Assembly: GCA_002507085.1 (NCBI GenBank)
Contig: DAYW01000049.1
Span: 38,266 to 48,947 of the forward strand
Reading direction: 5' to 3'
Source of the DNA: an archaeon UBA168
GTDB lineage: Archaea; Thermoproteota; Thermoprotei_A; Marsarchaeales; UBA168
Length of the DNA: 10,682 nt
Positions within the stretch are counted from its first letter, which is position 1; every line of letters starts with the position of its first letter. The notes under the pieces were generated by a model. It did no database searches. It saw nothing but the letters and a program-made list of their open reading frames with translations, and had not been told where the DNA came from. Of this stretch, positions 1-6,355 are shown piece by piece. Made by a program: the position numbers and the translations under genes.

Positions 1-1191
1 CCGCCCTCTGCGAGCGTTTGCCTCGCGTACTTCCCCGAAGAAGTACTGGTAGAGCGCGGAGTTGCCGTAGGTGAGCCCTGAGGCCAACACAAATGGCAAG
101 TAAAGCGGAAAAACGTTCAACAGCGCTCCGCCAAGAGAGGTAGAGAGAGCCGAAGCAAGCAATCTCGCGGCCTGATTCATGCCAGAAGACCTCCCCCTCG
201 CGCCTTCGCTTATGAGCGTCATTTGGAGCGCGCTTTGGGCGGGAAGCGATAGAGCCCTCATAGGAGTTGCGATCAGGTAAAGCAGGCCCGCTACCAGACC
301 GTTGGGAGAGAAGGGAAGCGCTAAGACCATGGTGGCCGATATGGCCCTCGTAACTATTATCAGCTTTACAAAGCCCATCCTACTTGCAAACCAGCTCGAG
401 AAGAGGTCAACCGCGCCCGTAGCCAGCCCTCCAACGGTCATGAGGTATCCCACTTGGGCTATCGTGAAGTGGAAGAAAACCTCGAATATGAGCGGGTAAA
501 ACGGGGTTATCAGCCCCTGGGACATCCCGTTGATCAAACCGGTTAAGCCAAACGCCTTTATGAATCTCTTATCCCTCTCGCTCAACGGCGGCGCTCCGCT
601 GCTGCCTTGAGGCCGTGAGTACATCTCCTCAAGCGGAATAACCGCAAAAACAGAAAGCAGCGTTATCGCGATGCCCAGCAAGAAAAGGGGATCGAAGCTG
701 AGAAACGACACCATTAGGGCGCCCGCGGCCCCTGCAAAGGTGGAAAGCGCCATGTTGATCGAAAATATGAGGGTCCTGTTGTGCTCATCAGTGTTCTCCG
801 CAAGAAGGGTTGTCACAACAGGACCCACCGATGCCCCCACTCCGCCTCCAACGAGGCCTCCTGCAACTCCAAAGCCTCCCAGCGCGCTGGCGACGGCAAG
901 CGCGGCGAAGCTGTGATTCACGATCATTATGGCAAGTCCAGCTGGTAAGGTCAAGAGGTCTATGATCAGAACAGGCTTCCTACCGTATCTATCCCCTAGG
1001 AAACCCACGAACAGTGAGATGATGGGCGTCGCAAAGGCTCCGATGGCCAGTATGACGCCCACGTAGAACACGCTCATCTTCAGAACGTTGTAAAGGTACA
1101 AGCTGAAGTCTATGGCAAGAAATCCAGCCGCAAAGCTCCTCATCGCTCTTGAGGTTAGCAGATAAGCTATGTTGCGACGCGGAGAGGCCAA
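1..1191 (-). CDS. Major facilitator superfamily (MFS) transporter, C-terminus cut by window edge
   Basis: This is a secondary transporter of the inner membrane; the substrate cannot be read from the sequence. The frame stays open for 397 codons from position 1191 to the left edge, so only the last part of a roughly 400-residue MFS protein is missing. The protein is a series of hydrophobic helices. The MFS loop 2-3 signature GFLGDRYGRKP lies at about residues 63-73, and glycine-rich helices follow (for example GGFGVAGGLVGGG). A central hydrophilic loop rich in charged residues separates the two six-helix halves. The N-terminus, reading RRNIAYLLTSRAMRSF, belongs to the conserved first helix, so the ATG at 1143 would truncate it. 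The TTG at 1191 is the only plausible start before it and lies about 31 bp after a TATA-like box, which suggests a nearly leaderless transcript. The family call is firm; the start is moderate. Confidence 0.85.
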   Translation of the reverse strand, partial: MASPRRNIAYLLTSRAMRSFAAGFLAIDFSLYLYNVLKMSVFYVGVILAIGAFATPIISLFVGFLGDRYGRKPVLIIDLLTLPAGLAIMIVNHSFAALAVASALGGFGVAGGLVGGGVGASVGPVVTTLLAENTDEHNRTLIFSINMALSTFAGAAGALMVSFLSFDPLFLLGIAITLLSVFAVIPLEEMYSRPQGSSGAPPLSERDKRFIKAFGLTGLINGMSQGLITPFYPLIFEVFFHFTIAQVGYLMTVGGLATGAVDLFSSWFASRMGFVKLIIVTRAISATMVLALPFSPNGLVAGLLYLIATPMRALSLPAQSALQMTLISEGARGRSSGMNQAARLLASALSTSLGGALLNVFPLYLPFVLASGLTYGNSALYQYFFGEVREANARRGR

Positions 1192-1218
1192 GAAGGATCG
1201 AGATTTACCTGATATCCG

Positions 1219-1226
1219 TAATTAAG
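1219..1226 (-). promoter_or_regulatory. TATA-like box for the MFS transporter
   Basis: On the minus strand this reads CTTAATTA inside an AT-rich stretch. It is centred about 31 bp upstream of the TTG start at 1191, a spacing expected for an archaeal TATA box driving a leaderless or very short-leader mRNA. This is inferred from position and composition only. Confidence 0.45.
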
Positions 1227-1249
1227 TTTTTTCAGCAGACAACCAAGTC

Positions 1250-1257
1250 GTTTATGC
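1250..1257 (+). promoter_or_regulatory. Candidate TATA-like box for the cobalamin adenosyltransferase
   Basis: The plus strand reads GTTTATGC, close to the TTTTATGCC element that precedes pth2 in this window. From here the transcript would begin near 1280 and have a leader of about 35 nt. A second AT-rich element, CTTAAGCT at 1292-1299, is only about 20 bp from the ATG. The sequence does not decide between them. The remaining bases of the 1192-1315 spacer show no RNA gene or small ORF. Confidence 0.3.
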
Positions 1258-1315
1258 AAAAACCCTTGAAAGCGGCCATCGCAGAAACCCCCTTAAGCTA
1301 AATCCTCCAAAGGGT

Positions 1316-1900
1316 ATGACGCTCGATACAGGCTTGGTTGAAGTTTACACGGGAAACGGGAAAGGAAAAACAACTGCTGCTTTGGGCCTGGCGCTAAGGG
1401 CCATTGGACGCGGAAACCGCGTTCTTTTTGTGCAGTTCATGAAAAAAGGGGAATTCGGGGAGCACCTTGCAGCCAAGGCGCTGCAGCCTCAGCTGGTATT
1501 CATGCAGTTCGGAAAGCCAACCTTCTTAGCGAGGAAGAGCGAGCTAACCGAGGAGAGGAAAAGCGCGCTGGGAAACCCAGAGGTATTTGAAGAAAGCCCC
1601 CCTGAGGACTACGTCCGCCTTACGAGGGAGGGGTTTGAAAGGGCACGCGAAGAGGTTCTGTCTGGCCGCTGGGACCTCGTGGTGCTTGACGAGGTCAACG
1701 TGGCAATCCACATGGGCCTTCTTGATAAGCACGAGGTCCTTAAGCTGATAAGCGAAAAGCCGAAAGGGGTTGAGCTCGTGCTTACCGGTCGCTATGCCGA
1801 TCCCGAGGTGATCGCCGCTGCTGACCTCGTGACCGAAATGCGCGAGGTCAAGCACCCCTTTCAACGGGGAATAAAGGGAAGAAAGGGAATCGAGTTTTAA
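1316..1900 (+). CDS. cobA: Cob(I)alamin / cob(I)yrinic acid a,c-diamide adenosyltransferase, CobA/BtuR type
   Basis: The enzyme transfers the 5'-deoxyadenosyl group of ATP to the cobalt of a corrinoid, giving the adenosylcobalamin form used by radical enzymes such as mutases and class II ribonucleotide reductase. The protein has 194 residues, the usual size for the family. The P-loop GNGKGKTT lies at residues 13-20 near the N-terminus, as is typical for CobA. A Walker B-like LVVLDE lies at 121-126, followed by LTGRYADPE at 157-164 and the characteristic C-terminal KHPFQRGIKGRKGIEF. A charged segment around residues 66-105 holds the family's variable insertion. No other cobalamin genes are adjacent, so its role in de novo synthesis versus salvage is open. 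The ATG at 1316 places the P-loop at the expected distance from the N-terminus. The gene name could equally be cobO or btuR. Confidence 0.93.
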   Translation: MTLDTGLVEVYTGNGKGKTTAALGLALRAIGRGNRVLFVQFMKKGEFGEHLAAKALQPQLVFMQFGKPTFLARKSELTEERKSALGNPEVFEESPPEDYVRLTREGFERAREEVLSGRWDLVVLDEVNVAIHMGLLDKHEVLKLISEKPKGVELVLTGRYADPEVIAAADLVTEMREVKHPFQRGIKGRKGIEF

Positions 1901-1909
1901 TGGGTTAAG

Positions 1910-1983
1910 TGGACTGGACGGGATTTGAACCCGTGACCCCCCGCACGCCAAGCGGGTGCTCTTCCAATCTGAGCTACCAGCCC
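1910..1983 (-). tRNA. tRNA-Ala, anticodon GGC
   Basis: The minus strand folds into a complete 74-nt cloverleaf. The acceptor stem GGGCTGG/CCAGTCC contains a G3:U70 wobble pair, the classic alanine identity element. The D stem is GCTC/GAGC with GG in the loop. The anticodon stem CCCGC/GCGGG closes the loop TTGGCGT, so the anticodon is GGC. The variable loop is GGGTC, and the T arm is ACGGG TTCAAAT CCCGT. The discriminator base is A. CCA is not encoded (the A is followed by CTT), so it must be added after transcription. There is no intron. The spacing and all pairings were checked by hand. Confidence 0.97.
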
Positions 1984-2003
1984 CTAACCTACTTAGCTTG
2001 GCG

Positions 2004-2012
2004 CCTTAAAAG
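2004..2012 (-). promoter_or_regulatory. TATA-like box for tRNA-Ala
   Basis: The minus strand reads CTTTTAAGG, centred about 25 bp upstream of the first base of the mature tRNA at 1983. This fits an archaeal RNA polymerase start just before the tRNA 5' end. Confidence 0.5.
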
Positions 2013-2069
2013 TCTGACCTCTCCTATGGCACAAAGCGGGGCTCATGCTCCTGGGCCATCGGCGCACCG

Positions 2070-2079
2070 ATAAGGGTAA
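2070..2079 (+). promoter_or_regulatory. TATA-like box for the phosphofructokinase gene
   Basis: ATAAGGGTAA is centred about 27 bp before the ATG at 2102. This spacing supports 2102 as a leaderless start rather than the in-frame ATGs at 2045 or 2093. The match to an ideal TATA box is loose. Confidence 0.35.
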
Positions 2080-2101
2080 AAACACCGACCCCATGCTTCC
2101 C

Positions 2102-3064
2102 ATGCGCAGAATAGCTGTTGCCACTACAGGTGGAGATGCCCCGGGCATGAACGCTGCGATAAGGGCAATCACAAGGCTGGCTGAGGGCGCCGACATCAAA
2201 GTTATAGGAGTTCACCGCGGTTACTGTGGGCTTATAGAGGGAGACTTTGAGGAACTCAACTCCCGTTCCGTGAGCGGAATAGTCAACATGGGGGGGACCA
2301 TTCTAAGAACCGTTCGCTGCCCCGAGATGGAAACCGAAGAGGGGGTTGAAAGGGCGAGCGAAAGCCTAAAGAAAAACGGAATTGACGGCATGATAGTTAT
2401 AGGAGGCGACGGCTCATTCAGAGGAGCCATGGCTCTTTACAAGGCCTCTGGCATACCGGTCGTTGGCGTACCCGCAACCATAGACAACGACATAAACGGC
2501 ACCGATAGCACCATAGGCTTCGACACAGCCGTAAACACGGCGCTCACGGCTATCGATAAGATAAGGGACACCGCCACGTCTCATGAAAGGGTATTCGTGG
2601 TTGAGGTGATGGGAAGGCGCAGGGGCTTTCTTGCCCTATCCGTCGGACTCGCAGCTGGCGCTGAGGTCATACTAGTGCCAGAGGTTCCGTTCACCATAGA
2701 CGAGGTTGAACAAACCCTCGAGGAAGGAAGGAAGAGGGGAAAGCATTCGAGCATAATAGTCATGGCAGAAGGAGCGGGAGACTCAAGGCTGCTCACCGAA
2801 CGCATAGCAAAGGACCTGAACTACGAGGCCAGGTTAAGCGTTTTGGGCTACATGCAGAGGGGAGGCAGTCCCACGGCCATAAGCAGGATACTGGCAAACC
2901 GGTTCGGAGAGGCCGCAATAGACGCCATATCTCATGAGAAGGGCGCCAAAATGGTTGGAATAGAAGGGAACGCCATCGTGACCAGGCCGCTGGGCTACGC
3001 TTTTGAAAGGCCAAAACCTTTCGACCTCTCGCTTTATACCCTGTCCAAGAGCTTGGCGGTCTAA
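2102..3064 (+). CDS. pfkA: 6-phosphofructokinase, PfkA family (probably ATP-dependent)
   Basis: The enzyme phosphorylates fructose 6-phosphate to fructose 1,6-bisphosphate in glycolysis. With the start at 2102 the protein has 320 residues, the length of E. coli PfkA, and begins directly with the glycine-rich nucleotide loop TTGGDAPGMNAAIRA. Other family motifs follow in order: GGDGS at 101-105, TIDND at 126-130 with the catalytic Asp128, SHER with Arg163, EVMGRRRG at 168-175, VPEV, and VLGYMQRGGSP at 247-257. The Gly of GGDGS is typical of ATP users, where PPi enzymes carry Asp. The residue before TIDND is Ala, where ATP enzymes usually have Gly and PPi enzymes Lys, so the donor is probable but not certain. 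Arg residues matching R21, R25 and R72 of E. coli are present, but the R54 position is Ser, so bacterial ADP/PEP regulation is doubtful. Earlier in-frame ATGs at 2045 and 2093 exist, but residues before 2102 look unlike the family. Confidence 0.9.
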   Translation: MRRIAVATTGGDAPGMNAAIRAITRLAEGADIKVIGVHRGYCGLIEGDFEELNSRSVSGIVNMGGTILRTVRCPEMETEEGVERASESLKKNGIDGMIVIGGDGSFRGAMALYKASGIPVVGVPATIDNDINGTDSTIGFDTAVNTALTAIDKIRDTATSHERVFVVEVMGRRRGFLALSVGLAAGAEVILVPEVPFTIDEVEQTLEEGRKRGKHSSIIVMAEGAGDSRLLTERIAKDLNYEARLSVLGYMQRGGSPTAISRILANRFGEAAIDAISHEKGAKMVGIEGNAIVTRPLGYAFERPKPFDLSLYTLSKSLAV

Positions 3065-3167
3065 AGCCAATTTTTGCGGCGCTTTGCTAAAGCACTCACC
3101 GTTTGGGGCGAAGTGCGGTATTCGCCAAGCAAAAGCTAGAGTCGCCACCGCAAGCGGCAACTTCCTT
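3065..3167. terminator. Convergent intergenic spacer with probable pfkA termination signals
   Basis: This spacer lies between two converging genes. AATTTTTG at 3069-3076, just after the pfkA stop, is a T-run of the kind that terminates archaeal transcription. It is followed by a perfect short hairpin GCTTT-GCT-AAAGC at 3081-3093 and another, CCGC-AA-GCGG, at 3148-3157. These stems are short and may be chance. I see no conserved ORF or recognisable RNA here. Confidence 0.3.
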
Positions 3168-3503
3168 TTATCCCTTCCACACGCCTATTATGAAACCTAT
3201 TATGAAGAACACGGATGAATAGGGAATCAGAGATGAGATGCGCTGCGCTTCTTCAAGAGCCTTTGGCCCGTAATACCGGAAGTAGTTTATGAGCGTGGCC
3301 GTGGAGCTGGGATGTATGTAGCCTATGGCCATGAGCAACAGCACCAGCGCCAGAAGCAAAAGGCCCACGGATATGATCTTCTTCACCACTAGGCCTATCA
3401 GCAGGCCAATCACGAAAGCTATGGCCATGCTCGCAAGGCCTCCAACCGAAAATGCGAGGGTCACAAGTACATTGGGCAGCGCTTTTTTAACCTTTGGGCT
3501 CAC
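3168..3503 (-). CDS. Small membrane protein, FUN14-like
   Basis: From the GTG at 3503 the protein has 111 residues. It has a basic N-terminus (SPKVKKALP), a glycine-containing hydrophobic segment at about 14-39, a pair of lysines, a second hydrophobic segment at 43-61, a soluble stretch of about 30 residues (IHPSSTATLINYF and on), and a third hydrophobic helix at 95-109 ending in WKG. The pattern GGLASMAIAFVIGLLIGLVVKK followed by an aliphatic helix and GYI resembles the FUN14 family of small archaeal membrane proteins, whose prokaryotic function is unknown. This is recognition by eye and is not certain. The GTG is preceded by GGAG at close range. A TTG at 3542 in the same frame would add 13 residues. 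It follows HMG-CoA reductase on the same strand after 57 bases and may be the last gene of that operon. Confidence 0.6.
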   Translation of the reverse strand: MSPKVKKALPNVLVTLAFSVGGLASMAIAFVIGLLIGLVVKKIISVGLLLLALVLLLMAIGYIHPSSTATLINYFRYYGPKALEEAQRISSLIPYSSVFFIIGFIIGVWKG

Positions 3504-3560
3504 CAGCTCCGATCCATTGGACGTAAACCGAAGGCAAACCAACAGCGAGGGCGCGTTGGG

Positions 3561-4784
3561 CTACTTCCTCTCCTTTAAGCTCTCCAAAATCCTCTTCGCT
3601 ACGTCAACCCTTACCTGCCCGGTTTTTATGAGCTCGTTTGCGACCAGGTCGACAAGCGTCCCCTCGGCGCCGGCCGCCATGGCTATGGTCCTAGCCGCAA
3701 GCCTCATGTGGCCCTTCTGTATCCCCTCGGTTACAAGGGCCATTAGGGCCGCAAGGTTCTGGGCGAGCCCCACGGCGGCCATTATCCTCCCCAGCTCGCT
3801 TGCCCTTGATATCCTCAAAAGCCTCAAGCAAAAAGCGGCCGTCTCATTGCTCTTAAGCGATCCCCCCACCACTCCCACTGGCACTGGAAGCTCTATCTTT
3901 CCGCTGAGCTTGCTTCCGTCAAACTTCCACGTTGACAATGGGGTATATCTTCCGGTTTTGGCAGCATACGAGTGAGCCGCTGCCTCAAGGGCGCGCGTGT
4001 CGTTACCCGTTGCAAGCGCCAGGGCGATAACCCCGTTCATTATGCCCTTGTTGTGCGTGACAGCCCTGTCCTCATCTAACATGGCGAAGTCGCTTGCCTC
4101 AGCTATGCGAGCGGCCACATCGCTTCCTCCCACCGCTTCTGCTGGGACCTCGACCTCCGCCCACGCCAGCCGCCTGGTAACCCTGTTCGAGAGTATTTTC
4201 AAGAGCGCTTTCCCTCCCGTGGCCTCCTCGAAAAGGGGGGCCAGCGCCTCAGCCACCCTATCCAGCGTATTTGCGCCCATGCTGTCAGCTGGGTCAATCC
4301 ATATCCTTATCACCAAGTACTTCCCCTTCCTTTCCGCATCAAGCCCCCTGAAGCCGCCACCGGCCGCAACAACGGAGGGCATCTCAGATTGGGCAATCCT
4401 TGACGCGATATCAACGAATTGAGCAACGTCTAAATCCCTCTTAGCGTCGGTTATCACCACCTGGGACAGCATGAGCTGTTCGCCGGTTCCTGTTCTGAAC
4501 CCGCCCCCTGCTCTCGCGATCTTCGCCCCGTGGCTAGCCGCCGCGACAACGGAGGGTTCCTCCGTTGCCATCGGTATGAAGTAATCCCTTCCGTCAATGA
4601 GAAAGTAGTTAGCGACCGCAAGGTTTACTGGAAAGTACCCGATAGAGTTCTCAAGAGGCAGAGGAGGGGGAGGAGAGGGGAGAGGCACCTCTTCTCTCTT
4701 CACGTCGAGAAAGTCGGCAAGAAGCTTTATCCTCTCCTCTTGAGACAGCCTGTAAAAACCGCTAACATCAGATCCAAGGCCCAT
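3561..4784 (-). CDS. hmgA: Hydroxymethylglutaryl-CoA reductase, class II
   Basis: HMG-CoA reductase converts HMG-CoA to mevalonate with two NAD(P)H, the committed step towards the isoprenoid chains of archaeal lipids. From the ATG at 4784 the protein has 407 residues. The catalytic set can be read: the Glu of TEEPS (residue 76), Lys246 in THNKGIMNG, Asp262 in ATGND, and His359 in GHM. DSMGAN at 167-172 is the substrate-loop motif. HNKGIMNG and GHMRLAAR, together with the short N-terminus lacking membrane helices, are hallmarks of the class II (Pseudomonas mevalonii type) enzyme rather than the class I form of most Archaea. In the biosynthetic setting it must run towards mevalonate. A proline-rich stretch lies at about 36-44. 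The ATG follows the upstream stop after only two bases (TGA TC ATG), implying translational coupling; a TTG six bases earlier overlaps that stop and is less likely. Confidence 0.94.
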   Translation of the reverse strand: MGLGSDVSGFYRLSQEERIKLLADFLDVKREEVPLPSPPPPLPLENSIGYFPVNLAVANYFLIDGRDYFIPMATEEPSVVAAASHGAKIARAGGGFRTGTGEQLMLSQVVITDAKRDLDVAQFVDIASRIAQSEMPSVVAAGGGFRGLDAERKGKYLVIRIWIDPADSMGANTLDRVAEALAPLFEEATGGKALLKILSNRVTRRLAWAEVEVPAEAVGGSDVAARIAEASDFAMLDEDRAVTHNKGIMNGVIALALATGNDTRALEAAAHSYAAKTGRYTPLSTWKFDGSKLSGKIELPVPVGVVGGSLKSNETAAFCLRLLRISRASELGRIMAAVGLAQNLAALMALVTEGIQKGHMRLAARTIAMAAGAEGTLVDLVANELIKTGQVRVDVAKRILESLKERK

Positions 4785-4786
4785 GA

Positions 4787-5897
4787 TCAAATACGGCCGC
4801 TTTTTTTAACCCTTGCTCGCGGGATCAACGCTGCCAATAGATCTGGGGCGTTTTCAACGAAGTACTTCCAATGCTGATCAAAGAGAAGCGGGTGACCTGC
4901 CAGATAATCCTGCATTTTACCGTTGAACGCCGACTCCATGGCCGACGAGGGAAGCCACCTGTAGATTTGGCGCAAGAATGCGTGCGCCCTTATCAGGTTT
5001 TTCCTATGTCTGAACCAGCTCTCGTAGCGCCAGATCTCTTCCCTGTCGACGGCCTCTGCCAAAGCGGAGGCAGAGGCGGCTGCAAAGGCAAGCCCACCTC
5101 CGGTTGTTATCTTCACTTGGTTGGCCGCGTCCCCAGCGGCCAACGCCCCTTGAAACCTGCTCGAGTAAGGGGAGCTGGGCGGCCTTATGATAACGAGCCC
5201 TCCAAAAGCCCTTACGACGCTTGCGACCTCCACTCTCTCCCTCAGGGCGTGACTTCCCATGAATGCGTCGAGCTTGCGCTTGATGCTGCCCCTTCCAGCG
5301 GTCCCCACTAGGTACCTTCCCTCACCCTGAGGCACGATCCAGTAAAAGTACTCCCTTGGAACTCCGCGCTCGAAGTAGAGCTGGGGCAGCCGCGGACCTC
5401 TTCCCTTGACCTCGTACTGAAGGCCAGTCAATCCCTCCTTTGCTCCACCGCAGTCCACAACGGCATCGACCCTTAGCTTTTCTTCAGACCCGCTTTTCTC
5501 CGAAATCACCTCCTTCCTGCCCTCAGAGCCGACGCGAGCCTGCGTTACCCTTTCTCCCAGCCTGATTTGAACCCCGGCTTCTGTCGCCATGTTTGCCAGC
5601 TCTATACTCGAAGCCCTCCCTCTCAAGAGCCACCGCGTTTGGCTCCAGCTTTAGAACAAGGCTTCTGTCGCCATATATCAGCTCAGCCTCAGAAAACTCC
5701 TCCAGGATATGCGCCTTTTTTTCCGATATCCCGTAATAGCTTGGCACATCCCTTGACACAAGGCCGGTGCAGTGACGGGGCTTTCCTATCTCCACGTGCT
5801 CCTCCAGCAGGAACACCTCGTGGCCTCTCTTGGCCAGCAGCCTGCCGACCAGAGAGCCGCAGGGCCCAGCCCCTACCACCGCCACCCTAAGAGGCAT
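4787..5897 (-). pseudogene. Geranylgeranyl reductase family FAD-dependent oxidoreductase, split by a single-base frameshift
   Basis: The family reduces double bonds of geranylgeranyl chains, making saturated archaeal ether lipids with FADH2. Two overlapping frames together encode one 369-residue protein. The first (start 5897) gives the FAD-binding GAGPCG loop at 9-14, an acidic end of strand 2 (LLEEH), GKPRHCTGLVS at 39-48 and ALEREGFE ending at residue 97. The second continues with IELANMATEAGVQIRLGERV, the substrate-side motif YFYWIVP at 183-189, GDAANQVKITTGGG at 255-268 and a helical C-terminus. Removing one T (minus strand, near 5606, in GAG-T-ATA-GAG) joins them as GFEIELANMA, just as the family reads. 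Everything else is conserved, so this may be a sequencing error, a recent mutation or a programmed shift; I use 'pseudogene' only to mark the broken frame. It starts two bases after Cgi121 and ends two bases before HMG-CoA reductase. It may be the digeranylgeranylglycerophospholipid reductase, but paralogues are common. Confidence 0.88.
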
Positions 5898-5899
5898 CT

Positions 5900-6355
5900 T
5901 CAGCTGCTTTTTCTGTACTTCCAGTTGATGCCGTTCGCGCGGGCCAAAAACATGTCGACCAGGTGGGCGTCAAAGGAAATGCCTTCAAGTTCAAGCGCCT
6001 CGTAGAGGCCGTTTAGCTCCCCCAGATCGGCGTCCATGCCAACCAAATACCCAACCTCGCCGCGCGGATAAACCTTTTCAAGCGCCTTTGAAAGCTGATG
6101 CGTGCCCGTTAGATTTAGTGCAAATTGCATAACGGGATCCTTTGCTATACCCGTACCCCTCTTTATGTCTATCAGAGTGTACGCCGCAGCGACCAGTATC
6201 GACTGAGGGGCGTAACCCGAATCAACCAGTGCTACGGGAACTTTTTTCTCTTTGAGAAGGCTCATAAACTCATCGACCCTTTGTATTTTCGCCTTCACCA
6301 GAGATACCGTGTGCTCCTCTCCGTCCACGCTTAACCTTACCAAGGCGCTATGCAT
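5900..6355 (-). CDS. cgi121: KEOPS complex subunit Cgi121
   Basis: Cgi121 is a subunit of KEOPS, which with Kae1, Bud32 and Pcc1 makes N6-threonylcarbamoyladenosine (t6A) at position 37 of ANN-decoding tRNAs; it binds the tRNA acceptor end and stimulates the kinase subunit Bud32. The 151-residue length matches archaeal homologues. The family fingerprint is seen in a middle helix-rich part (SILVAAAYTLIDIKRGTGIAKDP) followed by FALNLTGTHQLSKALEKV, equivalent to the conserved sugar-like 'SGTRQIxxAL' segment. The ATG at 6355 has a good Shine-Dalgarno GGTGA five bases before it, and I prefer it to the GTG at 6364. It overlaps the upstream nuclease gene by 8 bases and precedes the reductase by two. 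The other KEOPS genes are not in this window. Confidence 0.85.
   Translation of the reverse strand: MHSALVRLSVDGEEHTVSLVKAKIQRVDEFMSLLKEKKVPVALVDSGYAPQSILVAAAYTLIDIKRGTGIAKDPVMQFALNLTGTHQLSKALEKVYPRGEVGYLVGMDADLGELNGLYEALELEGISFDAHLVDMFLARANGINWKYRKSS

Noticed and set aside
302..916. Plus-strand frames at 302-499 and 671-916
   Set aside because: Both are shadows of the minus-strand MFS transporter, which is open for 397 codons with transmembrane helices and motif A.
1544..1951. Minus-strand frame covering tRNA-Ala and the 3' half of cobA
   Set aside because: It runs through the tRNA gene and opposite the well-supported adenosyltransferase, and its translation resembles nothing.
1910..1983. 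Possible intron in the tRNA gene
   Set aside because: The cloverleaf closes perfectly at 74 nt with a normal 7-base anticodon loop, so there is no space for an intron.
2045..2101. Upstream in-frame ATGs at 2045 and 2093 as the start of pfkA
   Set aside because: The added residues (MLLGHRRTDKGK and on) are not part of the family, the protein is already the standard 320 residues from 2102, and the TATA-like box spacing fits 2102 best.
3076..3160. A small structured RNA between pfkA and the FUN14-like gene
   Set aside because: Only two 4-5 bp hairpins are present, and I find no C/D box pair (RTGATGA with CTGA) or other known RNA signature.
3325..3975. Plus-strand open frame of 216 codons
   Set aside because: It lies opposite the FUN14-like and HMG-CoA reductase genes, its translation is low-complexity Ser/Pro/Ala with no recognisable motif, and it has no promoter. 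It is an antisense shadow of GC-rich coding DNA.
4871..5311. Plus-strand frame of 146 codons opposite the geranylgeranyl reductase
   Set aside because: It is antisense to a conserved flavoprotein segment and has no recognisable features.
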